Shown piece after piece: positions 30,394 through 38,231 of a stretch of 64,000 nt of DNA. Position numbers and translations under genes: made by a program. The stretch comes from Lysobacterales bacterium 66-474. GTDB lineage: Bacteria > Pseudomonadota > Gammaproteobacteria > Xanthomonadales > Rhodanobacteraceae. The stretch covers positions 124,001-188,000 of the forward strand of contig MKWP01000014.1 of NCBI GenBank assembly GCA_001899805.1, in the 5' to 3' direction. Numbering within the stretch: the first letter of the stretch is position 1; each line of letters begins with the position of its first letter. Below the pieces are notes generated by a model that was not told the DNA's origin, searched no databases, and worked only from the letters and a program-made list of their open reading frames with translations.

Positions 30394-30726
30394 ATGAGCG
30401 ATTTTCCCAGTGACGACGCAGCGGTTCGCGTCGAGATCTTGCGCGCGCTGGTCGCGCGCTTCGGCAGCGTCACGCCGATCCCTGCCGCCGACGCCTTTGA
30501 GGTTGCGCGCGGCCACCGCATCGGAGCGGCTGCGATGACACACCGCCGCCAGCGCGACGCGCTGCCGTGGCCGGCCGCCGACGAGGTGCGCGATGGCGCG
30601 CGCTACCTGGTGCCGCTCCCCAAACTCGCCGCCGCGCTCGCCGGCGGCGAACGCCGCCGCCCGCGCCGCGGGCCGGGCCGGCCACCCAAGATCCACGCCG
30701 CCGGCGTGGAGGTGGGTGCCGCATGA
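30394..30726 (+). CDS. Small AT-hook-like protein of the island
   Basis: 110 residues; family not recognised. The C-terminal part has a basic run RRRPRRGPGRPPKIHAAGV that contains an AT-hook-like GRPP, suggesting DNA binding. The middle has a possible helix-turn-helix (DAFEVARGHRIGAAAMTHRR). Its stop overlaps the next start (ATGA). First gene of the island's replication-type module. Confidence 0.6.
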   Translation: MSDFPSDDAAVRVEILRALVARFGSVTPIPAADAFEVARGHRIGAAAMTHRRQRDALPWPAADEVRDGARYLVPLPKLAAALAGGERRRPRRGPGRPPKIHAAGVEVGAA

Positions 30727-31205
30727 CCTCGCGTGCGCAAATTGCAGAAGCCGCCGCCGCGGTCGCGGCCGCGTGCAAGCTAGACGCCAAGCAGCTCAAG
30801 CATTATTGCCGGTGGGCTGACCGCGCGGGCTATCACTCGAGCGTCGATCAGCTCGCGACGGTGCTGCTCGCGGGCAGCGTCGCGAGTGACGCCCCCGGGC
30901 CTGCTGCAGCAGCGGCCATCACAGCCGGGATCTATCGCCGCTCCCCCGCGCGCGCTGAGGATGCTGCGGCGCGCATCTACGCCGAGATCTGCAGGCGATG
31001 CCCGACGCGCGGGCGCTGGCAAGATCAGTATTTGCCAACAGACGCGCCGCGTCGCGCGCCGCGAGCGCTTGCACGCCAGCTTGCGCGCGAGGAGTCGCAC
31101 CGCCGCTTCCCTGGCGCCACGCGCAGCGCCGCTTCCAAGCGGCGCAGGTTTGTGCTGAAGGCTTGCGGCCCCATGCACACGAAGTGCGCGGGAGGTGCAG
31201 CATGA
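30723..31205 (+). CDS. Hypothetical basic protein of the island
   Basis: 160 residues from ATG 30723, coupled by a 4-nt overlap to the gene before and to the gene after (ATGA at 31202). Ala-rich helical N-terminal part (IAEAAAAVAAACKLDAKQLK), then a basic C-terminal half with SAASKRRRFVLKACG. No recognised domain. Its tight coupling to a winged-helix protein suggests a replication accessory role, which is inference. Confidence 0.6.
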   Translation: MTSRAQIAEAAAAVAAACKLDAKQLKHYCRWADRAGYHSSVDQLATVLLAGSVASDAPGPAAAAAITAGIYRRSPARAEDAAARIYAEICRRCPTRGRWQDQYLPTDAPRRAPRALARQLAREESHRRFPGATRSAASKRRRFVLKACGPMHTKCAGGAA

Positions 31206-32086
31206 GCACACGGAACGACCGCGACGTGCGCGGGGCGGCAGTGCAGGTACACATCCGCGACCAGCACGCCAGCGTGCCCGTACGCCTGATGGAAAAAGAG
31301 TGCGGCCTTTCCCCGGGAGCCCGGCTCGCGCTGCTCTACATGCTCGATTTGGGACGCCGGCCCGGCTGGACGATTTATGCGACTCAAGTCCAGCGCGCGC
31401 TGGGCTATGGAAACTCACGCTGGCCGCGCTGCCGCCGCGAGCTTGAGGCGGCTGGTTACCTGCGGGCCATCTGCGGGCATGACGAGGCCGGCGACTGGCA
31501 GTGGACTTATCACATTTTTGATTGGCCGGTGGATGGGCCGGATGACGCAGTTAGCGTCACCGCAGTTTGCGGGGACGCTAACTGCGGTGACGCTAACTGC
31601 GGGGATAGACGCATATCTACCTCACACAGCTCTACTTCACTTAAAAAGCAGAAGCAGAAGCAAGCGCGACCGCGCGCGCGCGAGGTCGAGCCCGTCGCGC
31701 CACCAGCAGGTAATGCTGCTGCTGCAAGGGAGGAAAAACGCCAGCAGCGCGTGGTGCATGGCGTGACGTGCTGGACGCCCGACGATCTTGCCGCGACGGA
31801 AGAGCTAACCAGTGCGCACGGCGCGCAGGCCGTGCGGGCGGCGGCGGCGGCGCTGCGCAAGGCGGGCAGCGATCCGCTGCCGTCGAAGGTCGCGCTTGCA
31901 TTGCAGGACGCCGCGCGACGTGACGCCGCACTGGCGGTCGAGCAGGAAGCCGCCGCGCAGGAAGTCGCGCGCCTCGCCCGCCGCAAGGCGGATGAGCGCC
32001 GGCGCGACGAACGCCGCGCAGATTCGCGCACGCAAGCCGCCGCGCGGGCGGCGCTCGCGGCGGTGCTCGGGCCGCGCGGTGGGTGA
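31202..32086 (+). CDS. Winged-helix replication-type protein
   Basis: 294 residues. Residues about 25-110 (VPVRLMEKECGLSPGARLAL, WTIYATQVQRALGYGNSRWP, RCRRELEAAGYLR) look like the helix-turn-helix of phage and plasmid replication proteins. The C-terminal third is a charged Ala/Arg coiled region. The codons for the CGDANCGD repeat (about residues 120-135) carry a 22-bp perfect inverted repeat. Replication initiation is inferred from domain type and position; no catalytic rolling-circle motif is visible. Confidence 0.6.
   Translation: MSTRNDRDVRGAAVQVHIRDQHASVPVRLMEKECGLSPGARLALLYMLDLGRRPGWTIYATQVQRALGYGNSRWPRCRRELEAAGYLRAICGHDEAGDWQWTYHIFDWPVDGPDDAVSVTAVCGDANCGDANCGDRRISTSHSSTSLKKQKQKQARPRAREVEPVAPPAGNAAAAREEKRQQRVVHGVTCWTPDDLAATEELTSAHGAQAVRAAAAALRKAGSDPLPSKVALALQDAARRDAALAVEQEAAAQEVARLARRKADERRRDERRADSRTQAAARAALAAVLGPRGG
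31546..31601. repeat. 22-bp perfect inverted repeat inside the replication-type gene
   Basis: Arms 31546-31567 and 31580-31601 (begins CGCAGTTAGCGTCACCGCAG) are exact complements around a 12-nt loop; a third GACGCTAACTGCGG half-copy lies within. A candidate origin or regulatory cruciform. Confidence 0.75.
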
Positions 32087-32101
32087 GCGTGCGCGTATTG
32101 A

Positions 32102-32115
32102 TGCACCTATGTGTA
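32102..32115 (+). promoter_or_regulatory. Leader motif copy 1
   Basis: TGCACCTATGTGTA, ending 24 nt before the ATG at 32140. Upstream 13 nt are identical to copy 3 (23-nt identical block 32089-32111 and 40213-40235). Confidence 0.55.
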
Positions 32116-32139
32116 TGTCCGTCACCCTGGGGCGCGTTG

Positions 32140-33087
32140 ATGAAAGCAGAAAATTCAAGTGATCGCGATCGCGCCGTGGTCGCATGGTTGAAAAATCACA
32201 CCGGTGCGCGCCGCGGCAGTCGCGCGCACCTGGTGCTGATCGCCGGCGGTGCGCTGCTGGCGGTACTGGTGCTCGCCGCCGGCGTGGTGCAGATTGCCAG
32301 GCACCACCACCACGCCGCGCCCGTCGCCGCAGCGACGCCGCCCGCTGCGGCGACGGGCGCGCAGGTTGGCTCCAATACCGCCCATGCGCCCACCCTAGTG
32401 GGCGCCATGGTTGGCACTGTGAGCCCCGCAGCCGTGCCGGCCGTGCCGCCCGCCACCGCGCAGGCGGCTCCTGTCGTGGCCGCTCCGGCCGCGGTGATCG
32501 CGCCGCCAGCCGGGTTGATTGCTGGCGAGACGATAGAAACGATCGCCGACGCCGACAGGTTTGGGCAATACAACCAGGTAAGCCAGCGCGCTGTGGGATC
32601 CGCCCGCACATCGTGGCAAAGCTACGTTGCGCCGGCGAACTCACCGGCGTGGCAAGAAACTTTCACTGGCTGGTTCAAGCTCGCCGCGCCTGCCTCAGTT
32701 GTGGTGCTTCGCCGCGACGCAGGCGCCTCCGCGAAGAATGTAAGTGCGAATGTCGATGGCACGGCGATCGGCGAACTTGGCTATGGCGCCGGGTCGGTCA
32801 CGACGGCTGTTGTGATGGCGCCGGGCTGGCACAGCTTCACCATCACGCTGACTGGGAAAAGCTTGTTCTATCGCCCAGATGCGGTTGACTTCGACCTTGA
32901 AATCGGCGCTGGCACCACGCCGCCGGCACCGGTCGTTCCGTATGCGGTCGTGCAGCCTGTCGCCGCGCCCGCCCCGGCTACTACTGCAGCGCCGCACGCG
33001 GGCTTGACGTCCAAGCCCGCGCCTGCGGCTGCGGCGACAACGACTCTGGCGTCGGCTAAGGCCAGCGGCACAGCGAAGGAGCGCTGA
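32140..33087 (+). CDS. Membrane-anchored Ala/Pro-rich protein
   Basis: 315 residues from ATG 32140. One transmembrane helix (AHLVLIAGGALLAVLVLAAG V, residues about 28-48) is followed by an Ala/Pro/Val-rich stalk. A beta-rich domain follows (about 145-260: FTGWFKLAAPASVVVLRRDA, GWHSFTITLTGKSLFYRP), then a Pro/Ala-rich tail. It probably displays a domain on the periplasmic side. No family recognised. It lies 1 bp before the ClpA/B-like ATPase gene and shares its leader motif. Confidence 0.6.
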   Translation: MKAENSSDRDRAVVAWLKNHTGARRGSRAHLVLIAGGALLAVLVLAAGVVQIARHHHHAAPVAAATPPAAATGAQVGSNTAHAPTLVGAMVGTVSPAAVPAVPPATAQAAPVVAAPAAVIAPPAGLIAGETIETIADADRFGQYNQVSQRAVGSARTSWQSYVAPANSPAWQETFTGWFKLAAPASVVVLRRDAGASAKNVSANVDGTAIGELGYGAGSVTTAVVMAPGWHSFTITLTGKSLFYRPDAVDFDLEIGAGTTPPAPVVPYAVVQPVAAPAPATTAAPHAGLTSKPAPAAAATTTLASAKASGTAKER

Positions 33088-33088
33088 C

Positions 33089-34570
33089 ATGGACTTCAAG
33101 ACGGCAGTCAGTGAGGTGATGGGCCCTAGCCCAAGCCTGCTGAAACGAATTGGACACGCAGCTGCTGTGGTGGCTATCGGCTTGGTCGTGGTCGCGGCGA
33201 CGTTGTGGTTTTTCACGTCGATTTCCATGTGGCTTATCGCGGCTGGTGCGGCGCTCGCCGTGGTGTTGCTCTTCGCGCATCGCCTGCATCCCGCAGTGAA
33301 AACGCGCTGGTTCTTCATGCCGGGACGCCGGCGCTTCACCGCGCTGGCGTTGCTGGGTGGCTTCTTGCTGCTGCCCGGAGTCGAGCTCACTTGGACCGGC
33401 TTGGCTGGTCCCGGCACGCCCAGCGACATGGTTACCGGGCTCGTCTTGTTTGCGGTGTCCATCGCTTGTTTTTGGTTCGTTGTTCGTACTTTCGAGGGTC
33501 TTGCCATGGGTGACGTTTTTAAAATTGTTGCGCCAGAACATGAAGGCGCGCTGCTGTCGAAGCTCCGCGCGCTCGACGCGCTACACGCCGCGGGTTCCGG
33601 TCAAGCCGCCGACTTCCGCGGCCTCGATCCCGCATCTGTGATCGAGGCGCTCAAGGCACGCGTGATCGGTCAGGATGCGACGATCGATGCGGCCGTGAAA
33701 ACGGCCTTCCGGCGCGCGCGGCTTGCGAGGCCGAACAAGCCAGTTGCAACGCTCTTGTTCGTCGGCGCCACAGGCGCTGGCAAGACCGAACTCGCCAAGG
33801 CGATCGCGGATGAGTTGTTTGCTGGGCGGATGGTCCGCATCGACTGCAACGAGTTGAGCGCAGAGCAAGGCGTGCAGCGTCTCATCGGTTCGCCGCCGGG
33901 CTACGTCGACAGCGACAAGGGCGGCTGGCTGTGCCGAGAACTGGCACGCGTTGGCACGGGCGTGCTGCTGCTCGATGAAATCGAGAGGGCGCACCCGGTG
34001 GTGGTGCAAACGCTAATGGGTCTGCTCGACGAAGCGCGGCTCACGGAGCAGAGCACGAGTCAAACGTATTCGGCTCGCGGCTTCATGGTTGTCATGACGT
34101 CCAACGCAGCGAAGGACGAAATCGCCGAAGTCGCTCGGGTCGAAAAGGACCCGACGCTGCGGTCCGTAAAAATCCGCGACGCACTGCAACACGCTGGTTT
34201 CCTGCCGGAAATCCTAGCCCGAATCGACCAAGTGTGTGCTTTCGCGCCGCTGGCTGCACAGGACTATGGCCGCGTTGTCGAAAAGTTCCTGATCGCGTTC
34301 GGTGACGTGGTTGGCGTCCAGGTTGTGGAGGCCGATGGCGAGCTTCTTATCGACCTGGTGACGAAAGCGATGAAATCGCAGAGCTATGGCATACGCGAGG
34401 TCGTAAAGGAAGTCGAAGACGTGGTGACCGATGGCCTGCTGGTCGCAAAGGACAACGGCGCGACCGCAGCGGCGATCCGGGTGCGCGACGGCCAGGTGTT
34501 CGTCGAGCCGATCGCCGTGGCGGGCGACGGCGCGCATCGAAACACCTATGGGCAGGAGGAAACGACATGA
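33089..34570 (+). CDS. Membrane-anchored ClpA/ClpB-type AAA+ ATPase
   Basis: 493 residues. The first 140 contain about four transmembrane helices. A single AAA+ module of the ClpA/B D2 type follows. It shows Walker A GATGAGKTE (226-234), pore loop GSPPGYV (267-273), Walker B VLLLDEIER (292-300), sensor 1 TSNAA and a C-terminal D2 small domain (SYGIREVVKEVEDVV). Normal ClpA/B proteins are soluble, have two AAA modules and an N domain, none of which fits here. The likely role is a membrane-linked remodelling or secretion motor of the mobile element. ATGA overlap links it to the next gene. Confidence 0.8.
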   Translation: MDFKTAVSEVMGPSPSLLKRIGHAAAVVAIGLVVVAATLWFFTSISMWLIAAGAALAVVLLFAHRLHPAVKTRWFFMPGRRRFTALALLGGFLLLPGVELTWTGLAGPGTPSDMVTGLVLFAVSIACFWFVVRTFEGLAMGDVFKIVAPEHEGALLSKLRALDALHAAGSGQAADFRGLDPASVIEALKARVIGQDATIDAAVKTAFRRARLARPNKPVATLLFVGATGAGKTELAKAIADELFAGRMVRIDCNELSAEQGVQRLIGSPPGYVDSDKGGWLCRELARVGTGVLLLDEIERAHPVVVQTLMGLLDEARLTEQSTSQTYSARGFMVVMTSNAAKDEIAEVARVEKDPTLRSVKIRDALQHAGFLPEILARIDQVCAFAPLAAQDYGRVVEKFLIAFGDVVGVQVVEADGELLIDLVTKAMKSQSYGIREVVKEVEDVVTDGLLVAKDNGATAAAIRVRDGQVFVEPIAVAGDGAHRNTYGQEETT

Positions 34571-34851
34571 GTCAGAAATTCAATGTGATCGAAACGGCGG
34601 AAGGCTGCGAGAGCTTCGTTCTCGCGACGCCCGACTACGTCATCCGCGCGTGGCTCGAGGGCGAGGACCCCGACGAGCTCGGCGGGGTGATCGTCTCGCT
34701 TAGCTATCGAGCCGACCGCGCGCTGCGCGGGCTGCTGGAGGCCAATTTCGCATGGTCCGGAAGCCGCACGCAGTTTGTCGCAGCCCTGCAGGCTTTCGGC
34801 ATCGACGCGATCGGCTGTGACCCCCGTTTTAGGATTTCAGCCGTGCGATGA
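34567..34851 (+). CDS. Hypothetical protein coupled to the AAA+ ATPase
   Basis: 94 residues, start overlapping the ATPase stop. Acidic and hydrophobic, without signal or transmembrane helix; segments VLATPDYVIRAWLEGEDPDE and FVAALQAFGIDAIGCDPRF. No family recognised. GAGGAAACGAC before the ATG is a good ribosome site. Confidence 0.6.
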   Translation: MSQKFNVIETAEGCESFVLATPDYVIRAWLEGEDPDELGGVIVSLSYRADRALRGLLEANFAWSGSRTQFVAALQAFGIDAIGCDPRFRISAVR

Positions 34852-34921
34852 ACTGGCGCGCGCGATGCACGTGCGCCGGCCGTGATCCAGCACTTTTCAA
34901 CCTACAACACAGGAAAAGGAC

Positions 34922-35146
34922 ATGACGCTTAAATCCAAAAAACTGGCAGACCAGATCGCCAAGCTCGAGGCCGAGCGTCGCGCGGCCATCGAGGCCGAAC
35001 GCGAAGCGGACGAGCGCGAACTCATCCGCTTAGTCACTGCAGCGCACTGCCTGCAGGACGCCCTTGGCTACGCCCGCTCGAAGCTGGCGAAGCGGAAATC
35101 CACAGGCGCGCAGAAACCCACCACCACGCAGGAGACGCAGCAATGA
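34922..35146 (+). CDS. Small coiled-coil protein
   Basis: 74 residues, strongly charged helical repeat (LADQIAKLEAERRAAIEAER EADERELIRL). AGGAAAAGGAC precedes the ATG; the stop overlaps the next start (ATGA). Function unknown. Confidence 0.55.
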   Translation: MTLKSKKLADQIAKLEAERRAAIEAEREADERELIRLVTAAHCLQDALGYARSKLAKRKSTGAQKPTTTQETQQ

Positions 35147-35436
35147 CCACCGAGACGAAAACCGAGTACGCCGGCCACCCCGCGAAGCTAAAAGAAGGCG
35201 GCTGGGGCGCCCACGTCAACTCCGACAAGGTCCAGCATGGCGATTCCGTGAGCCTCACGACCAAGGCCGGCAAGACCTGGAATGCGGTCGTTGACCGTGT
35301 CGTTTGGACAGGAACGGACAGCGACGGCAACGCGTGTGCCTTGTGCACGCTGGTCGGCAAGGACAAGCCGGCCACCGCTGGCGGCCAGCCGGCTGCGTCG
35401 GCCGGCGCCCACGACGCGGTGGCGAGCGACTTTTGA
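35143..35436 (+). CDS. Small beta-rich protein with acidic tail
   Basis: 97 residues. A beta-strand core (DSVSLTTKAGKTWNAVVDRV VWTG) is followed by an Ala/Gly-rich linker and the acidic end HDAVASDF. The tail resembles the acidic aromatic tip of single-strand-binding proteins, but no OB-fold signature is certain. It may be a phage- or plasmid-type ssDNA-associated protein; this is a guess from shape and neighbours. Confidence 0.5.
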   Translation: MTTETKTEYAGHPAKLKEGGWGAHVNSDKVQHGDSVSLTTKAGKTWNAVVDRVVWTGTDSDGNACALCTLVGKDKPATAGGQPAASAGAHDAVASDF

Positions 35437-35557
35437 TCCGATCGCCTGCGCGCTGCTCCCGCGCAGTCGCGGTACGGGGCCGGTCATTCACCGGCCCCGT
35501 TTTGTATCTGGCAGCCCCTCTCTCGGGCATGCCGCGAAAGCAGTGAGGCATATATAT

Positions 35558-36508
35558 ATGAGTGACCGAGCAGAGCAAGTATTGCAGACCGCAGACGCGC
35601 TTTATGGCGCGATCACGATGCCCGTCGTGGAGGCTCTTTTCCCGGCCGTCACGCCGGCGCACTTGCGTCGCCTGATGGGTGACCTTGTCCAGCGCGCGGC
35701 GCTGGTGCCAGGCTGGGCCGGTGGCACCGGCCGCCGCGTCTGGTTGACCACGCGGTCCGCTTCCGGCCGTGTCGCCGGCCTGCGGAAATGGCTGGCCGAT
35801 AGCGACGCCATTCGTGGCGCCCTCATGACGAAAAATGCCGGCACGGTGCAGCCGCCAGTGACGTTCCTGCACGCGCAAGTTGCGGGGCAGGCTGTGGCCG
35901 GCTATGGGATCTTCGAACGAGTTTTCGATAGCGAATTGCACACCGGCGGCGAAGGTACGATCGCCGACGGGATTGCATATCCCGAGCCCGGTTGGCGACT
36001 TGTGATCGAAGCCGAGCGGATGGTGCGCCGAGGCATCTCACGCTGGAAAGAAGATGACGGTCTGGTCGGAAAAATCACCAGCGAGTTTGGCCAAGCGCGC
36101 ACCGATGGCGCGCTGGTCCAACACCTCGTTGTCGCCCCGAAGTTCGGCGGCGCCGAGGGCGCGAAGCGGGTTGATTTCGAGCAGGAACTCGACCGTCTGC
36201 TGGTTGAAAAATCGGCCGGTTTGGTCGGCTTGCCGAAGGATTCCGGCTGGTGGTTTTTGGCCATCGAAGACCTCACCGCCGACCCTGTTTGGCATCCGGT
36301 TCTTTCAGGCACGAAGGCGCCACGCGCGCTGCCCGGCATTGCCGCGCGCCGCGCATCTTTTGCGGCCGAGCACGCCAAGAATCGCGAACTCGACCGCGCG
36401 CGAAAGGCTCGCGCGAAAGCTGCCGCGGCGGGCATTCCCTTGCCCGCCGGCGTCACGCTGGTGACGTCTGCCAAGAGCGCCGCCGTCACCGCGCCGACCA
36501 CCCCCTGA
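35558..36508 (+). CDS. Winged-helix protein with possible nuclease-like domain
   Basis: 316 residues from ATG 35558. The first 80 (VLQTADALYGAITMPVVEAL, LRRLMGDLVQRAALVPGW) look like a winged helix as in replication-relaxation proteins. The middle has conserved-looking acidic and basic residues (WRLVIEAERMVRRGISRWKE DD). The C-terminal 70 are basic. No relaxase HUH triad or other known catalytic motif is certain. The hairpin-rich noncoding stretch follows directly, as expected if this protein acts on an origin there; that is inference. Confidence 0.5.
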   Translation: MSDRAEQVLQTADALYGAITMPVVEALFPAVTPAHLRRLMGDLVQRAALVPGWAGGTGRRVWLTTRSASGRVAGLRKWLADSDAIRGALMTKNAGTVQPPVTFLHAQVAGQAVAGYGIFERVFDSELHTGGEGTIADGIAYPEPGWRLVIEAERMVRRGISRWKEDDGLVGKITSEFGQARTDGALVQHLVVAPKFGGAEGAKRVDFEQELDRLLVEKSAGLVGLPKDSGWWFLAIEDLTADPVWHPVLSGTKAPRALPGIAARRASFAAEHAKNRELDRARKARAKAAAAGIPLPAGVTLVTSAKSAAVTAPTTP

Positions 36509-37553
36509 AACGGTGCATGTGGTGGTGCGGGGGGCGGTGCGCCGGGTGGTACAAGTGCCGTGGTCACTTGTGCCACCACAATAGCGCACCTGTCGCGCGT
36601 CCTGCGCGACGCTCCCCAGCCCGGCATCCCGCCCGGGCTGGGGCCAGAAGCCCAACCCATGGTTGATCGCCGCGCGTCGTGCGCGGCGGTTCCCGGTCCC
36701 GGCATCGTGCCGGGCCGGGTCTTGCCAGAAGCTGTGAGCTCGGCATCCTGCCTCACTTTCATGCTGGTGTGTGTCCGGGGTGCCACACGCCGCCGACTGG
36801 GGAGCTCGTCGGCGGCGCGCGCCAGCCTGCCGGCTGGCCCCGGACCCGCACCAGCCTTCGCGCGCAAGCGCGCTGCGCGTCGGGATGAAGCCCCTCCTTG
36901 CGCCGCTCCCCGCCGCTTCGCGGCGGCGAGGACCCCCTAAAAGCCCTACAGCCGACCCGCTTTTTTCGCTCCGCGAAAAAATCGCGCCGGCTTTCGGGCT
37001 CCGTTCGGCCCCGCTTTTTCTCGCTTCGCTCGAAAAACCAGGACCTCACTCCGGGGTTCGGTCGCTGCGCTCCCTCACCCCTTTCAGGGGGTCCTCGCCG
37101 CCGATGAAGCCGGCGTCTCGCGGGGGGCGCAAGCGCCCCCCAAAGCCGACCGGGCGCGCTAGGGCGCGCCGCTATTTTCGGGCGTCGGTGCTCGGCCAAA
37201 TGCGCGCAAAAATCGCGCGCATTTGGCCTGCGCCCTCACCCGAAAATTCGTCTTTGGCTCCCCCCGGCGGCGGCGGCAGAGCCGCCGCCGGGAACTCGCG
37301 ATGAAGCCGCTCGTTCCCCGCTTCGCGGCCCCCAACAGCCACAGCATTCGCGCGCATCCCTGAGCGCTCACCCGGCCGTCCGGGCCGGAAATCCGGCGCG
37401 CGTTCCCCGCGCGCAGAAGACTCAAGTCGACCCAATTCGCGAGGTGGGTGCGGCTGACCCCGACGCTGCTCGCGAGCTGCCTCGCTGCGCTCGGCCCACT
37501 CCCGCGCGTTTCTAAACACCTATGTGCATCTGACAACTTTCCAGGTGCTTCTC
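36509..37553. other. 1-kb hairpin-packed noncoding stretch, candidate origin
   Basis: No gene is supported. Perfect stems: CCCCAGCCCGG (36614-36643), CGCCGCGC (36668-36688), TTTTTTCGC (36961-36981), GGGGGGCGC (37122-37141), GGCGCGC (37153-37170), GGCCAAATGCGCGC (37194-37228) and CCCGGCGGCGGC (37263-37292). In addition, a 23-bp inverted repeat with one mismatch joins 36921-36943 to 37081-37103. A near-perfect pair GTGGTACAAGTG/CACTTGTGCCAC lies at about 36546-36577. Such density suggests an oriT/oriV-type region or a structured RNA. Confidence 0.6.
37516..37529 (+). promoter_or_regulatory. Leader motif copy 2
   Basis: ACACCTATGTGCAT, ending 24 nt before the ATG at 37554. Confidence 0.5.
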
Positions 37554-38231
37554 ATGCGGGGCCGCTGGCAACTTTTTACATCGAACCTTCTCGTTGTCTC
37601 GGTGTGGTACATCATCATTTACTCGGTGACCACCGGGCCCGCGGGCGTCCTGACCGCCCTTGCCGGCGCGCTGATCGCGCTGGCAATCGGGCTGGTCGCC
37701 GGGGTGCTTGTCGGCGCTGTGGCGCATGCCATCGAGCTGCACGTGACACATCGCGGCGTGCTGGCCGGCGATGCTCGCGATGGCGCGCGCATCACGCTCG
37801 GCAAGCTCCCCGAGCGGGCGGGGGTGCAGCCCGTCGCGGCGGCGCCGGCGACACCGGAATCGCCTGAGGCGGAATTGGCTTCCGCCCCGGAACAGGAACC
37901 GGTGTCCATCATTGAACCCACCCCGATGCAAGCCGCACCGGCCGGCGCGGACGCCCCGTCTTCGGCGGATCACTTAGCTGCCACGTGCGCTGAATTCGCA
38001 CGCGAACACGCAGGTGTACTCGTAGCGCTATCCGTCAGCAACGGTCCGCTTGTCGGCTGCATCGACCGCGCCTCCGCGCCGGACGACTTCGACGCCTTTC
38101 TCGCGCTGGTCAGCGAACTCTCGAGCGCCGGCGTGAACGTTTCCGCCGTCCAGGTCACGCAGGACGCGGACGGGGTTCCGACCAGCGTGACCTTTCCGGT
38201 TTCCGTCATTGAAGACGAGGTGCGGCAGTGA
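37554..38231 (+). CDS. Membrane protein upstream of the coupling ATPase
   Basis: 225 residues from ATG 37554; a GTG at 37524 lies inside the leader motif and is not preferred. Two transmembrane helices (LLVVSVWYIIIYSVTTGPAG and ALAGALIALAIGLVAGVLVG) precede a cytoplasmic Ala/Pro-rich linker and a folded C-terminal domain (HAGVLVALSVSNGPLVGCID onward). It overlaps the TraD-like gene by 4 bp and is probably its membrane partner. Confidence 0.65.
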   Translation: MRGRWQLFTSNLLVVSVWYIIIYSVTTGPAGVLTALAGALIALAIGLVAGVLVGAVAHAIELHVTHRGVLAGDARDGARITLGKLPERAGVQPVAAAPATPESPEAELASAPEQEPVSIIEPTPMQAAPAGADAPSSADHLAATCAEFAREHAGVLVALSVSNGPLVGCIDRASAPDDFDAFLALVSELSSAGVNVSAVQVTQDADGVPTSVTFPVSVIEDEVRQ

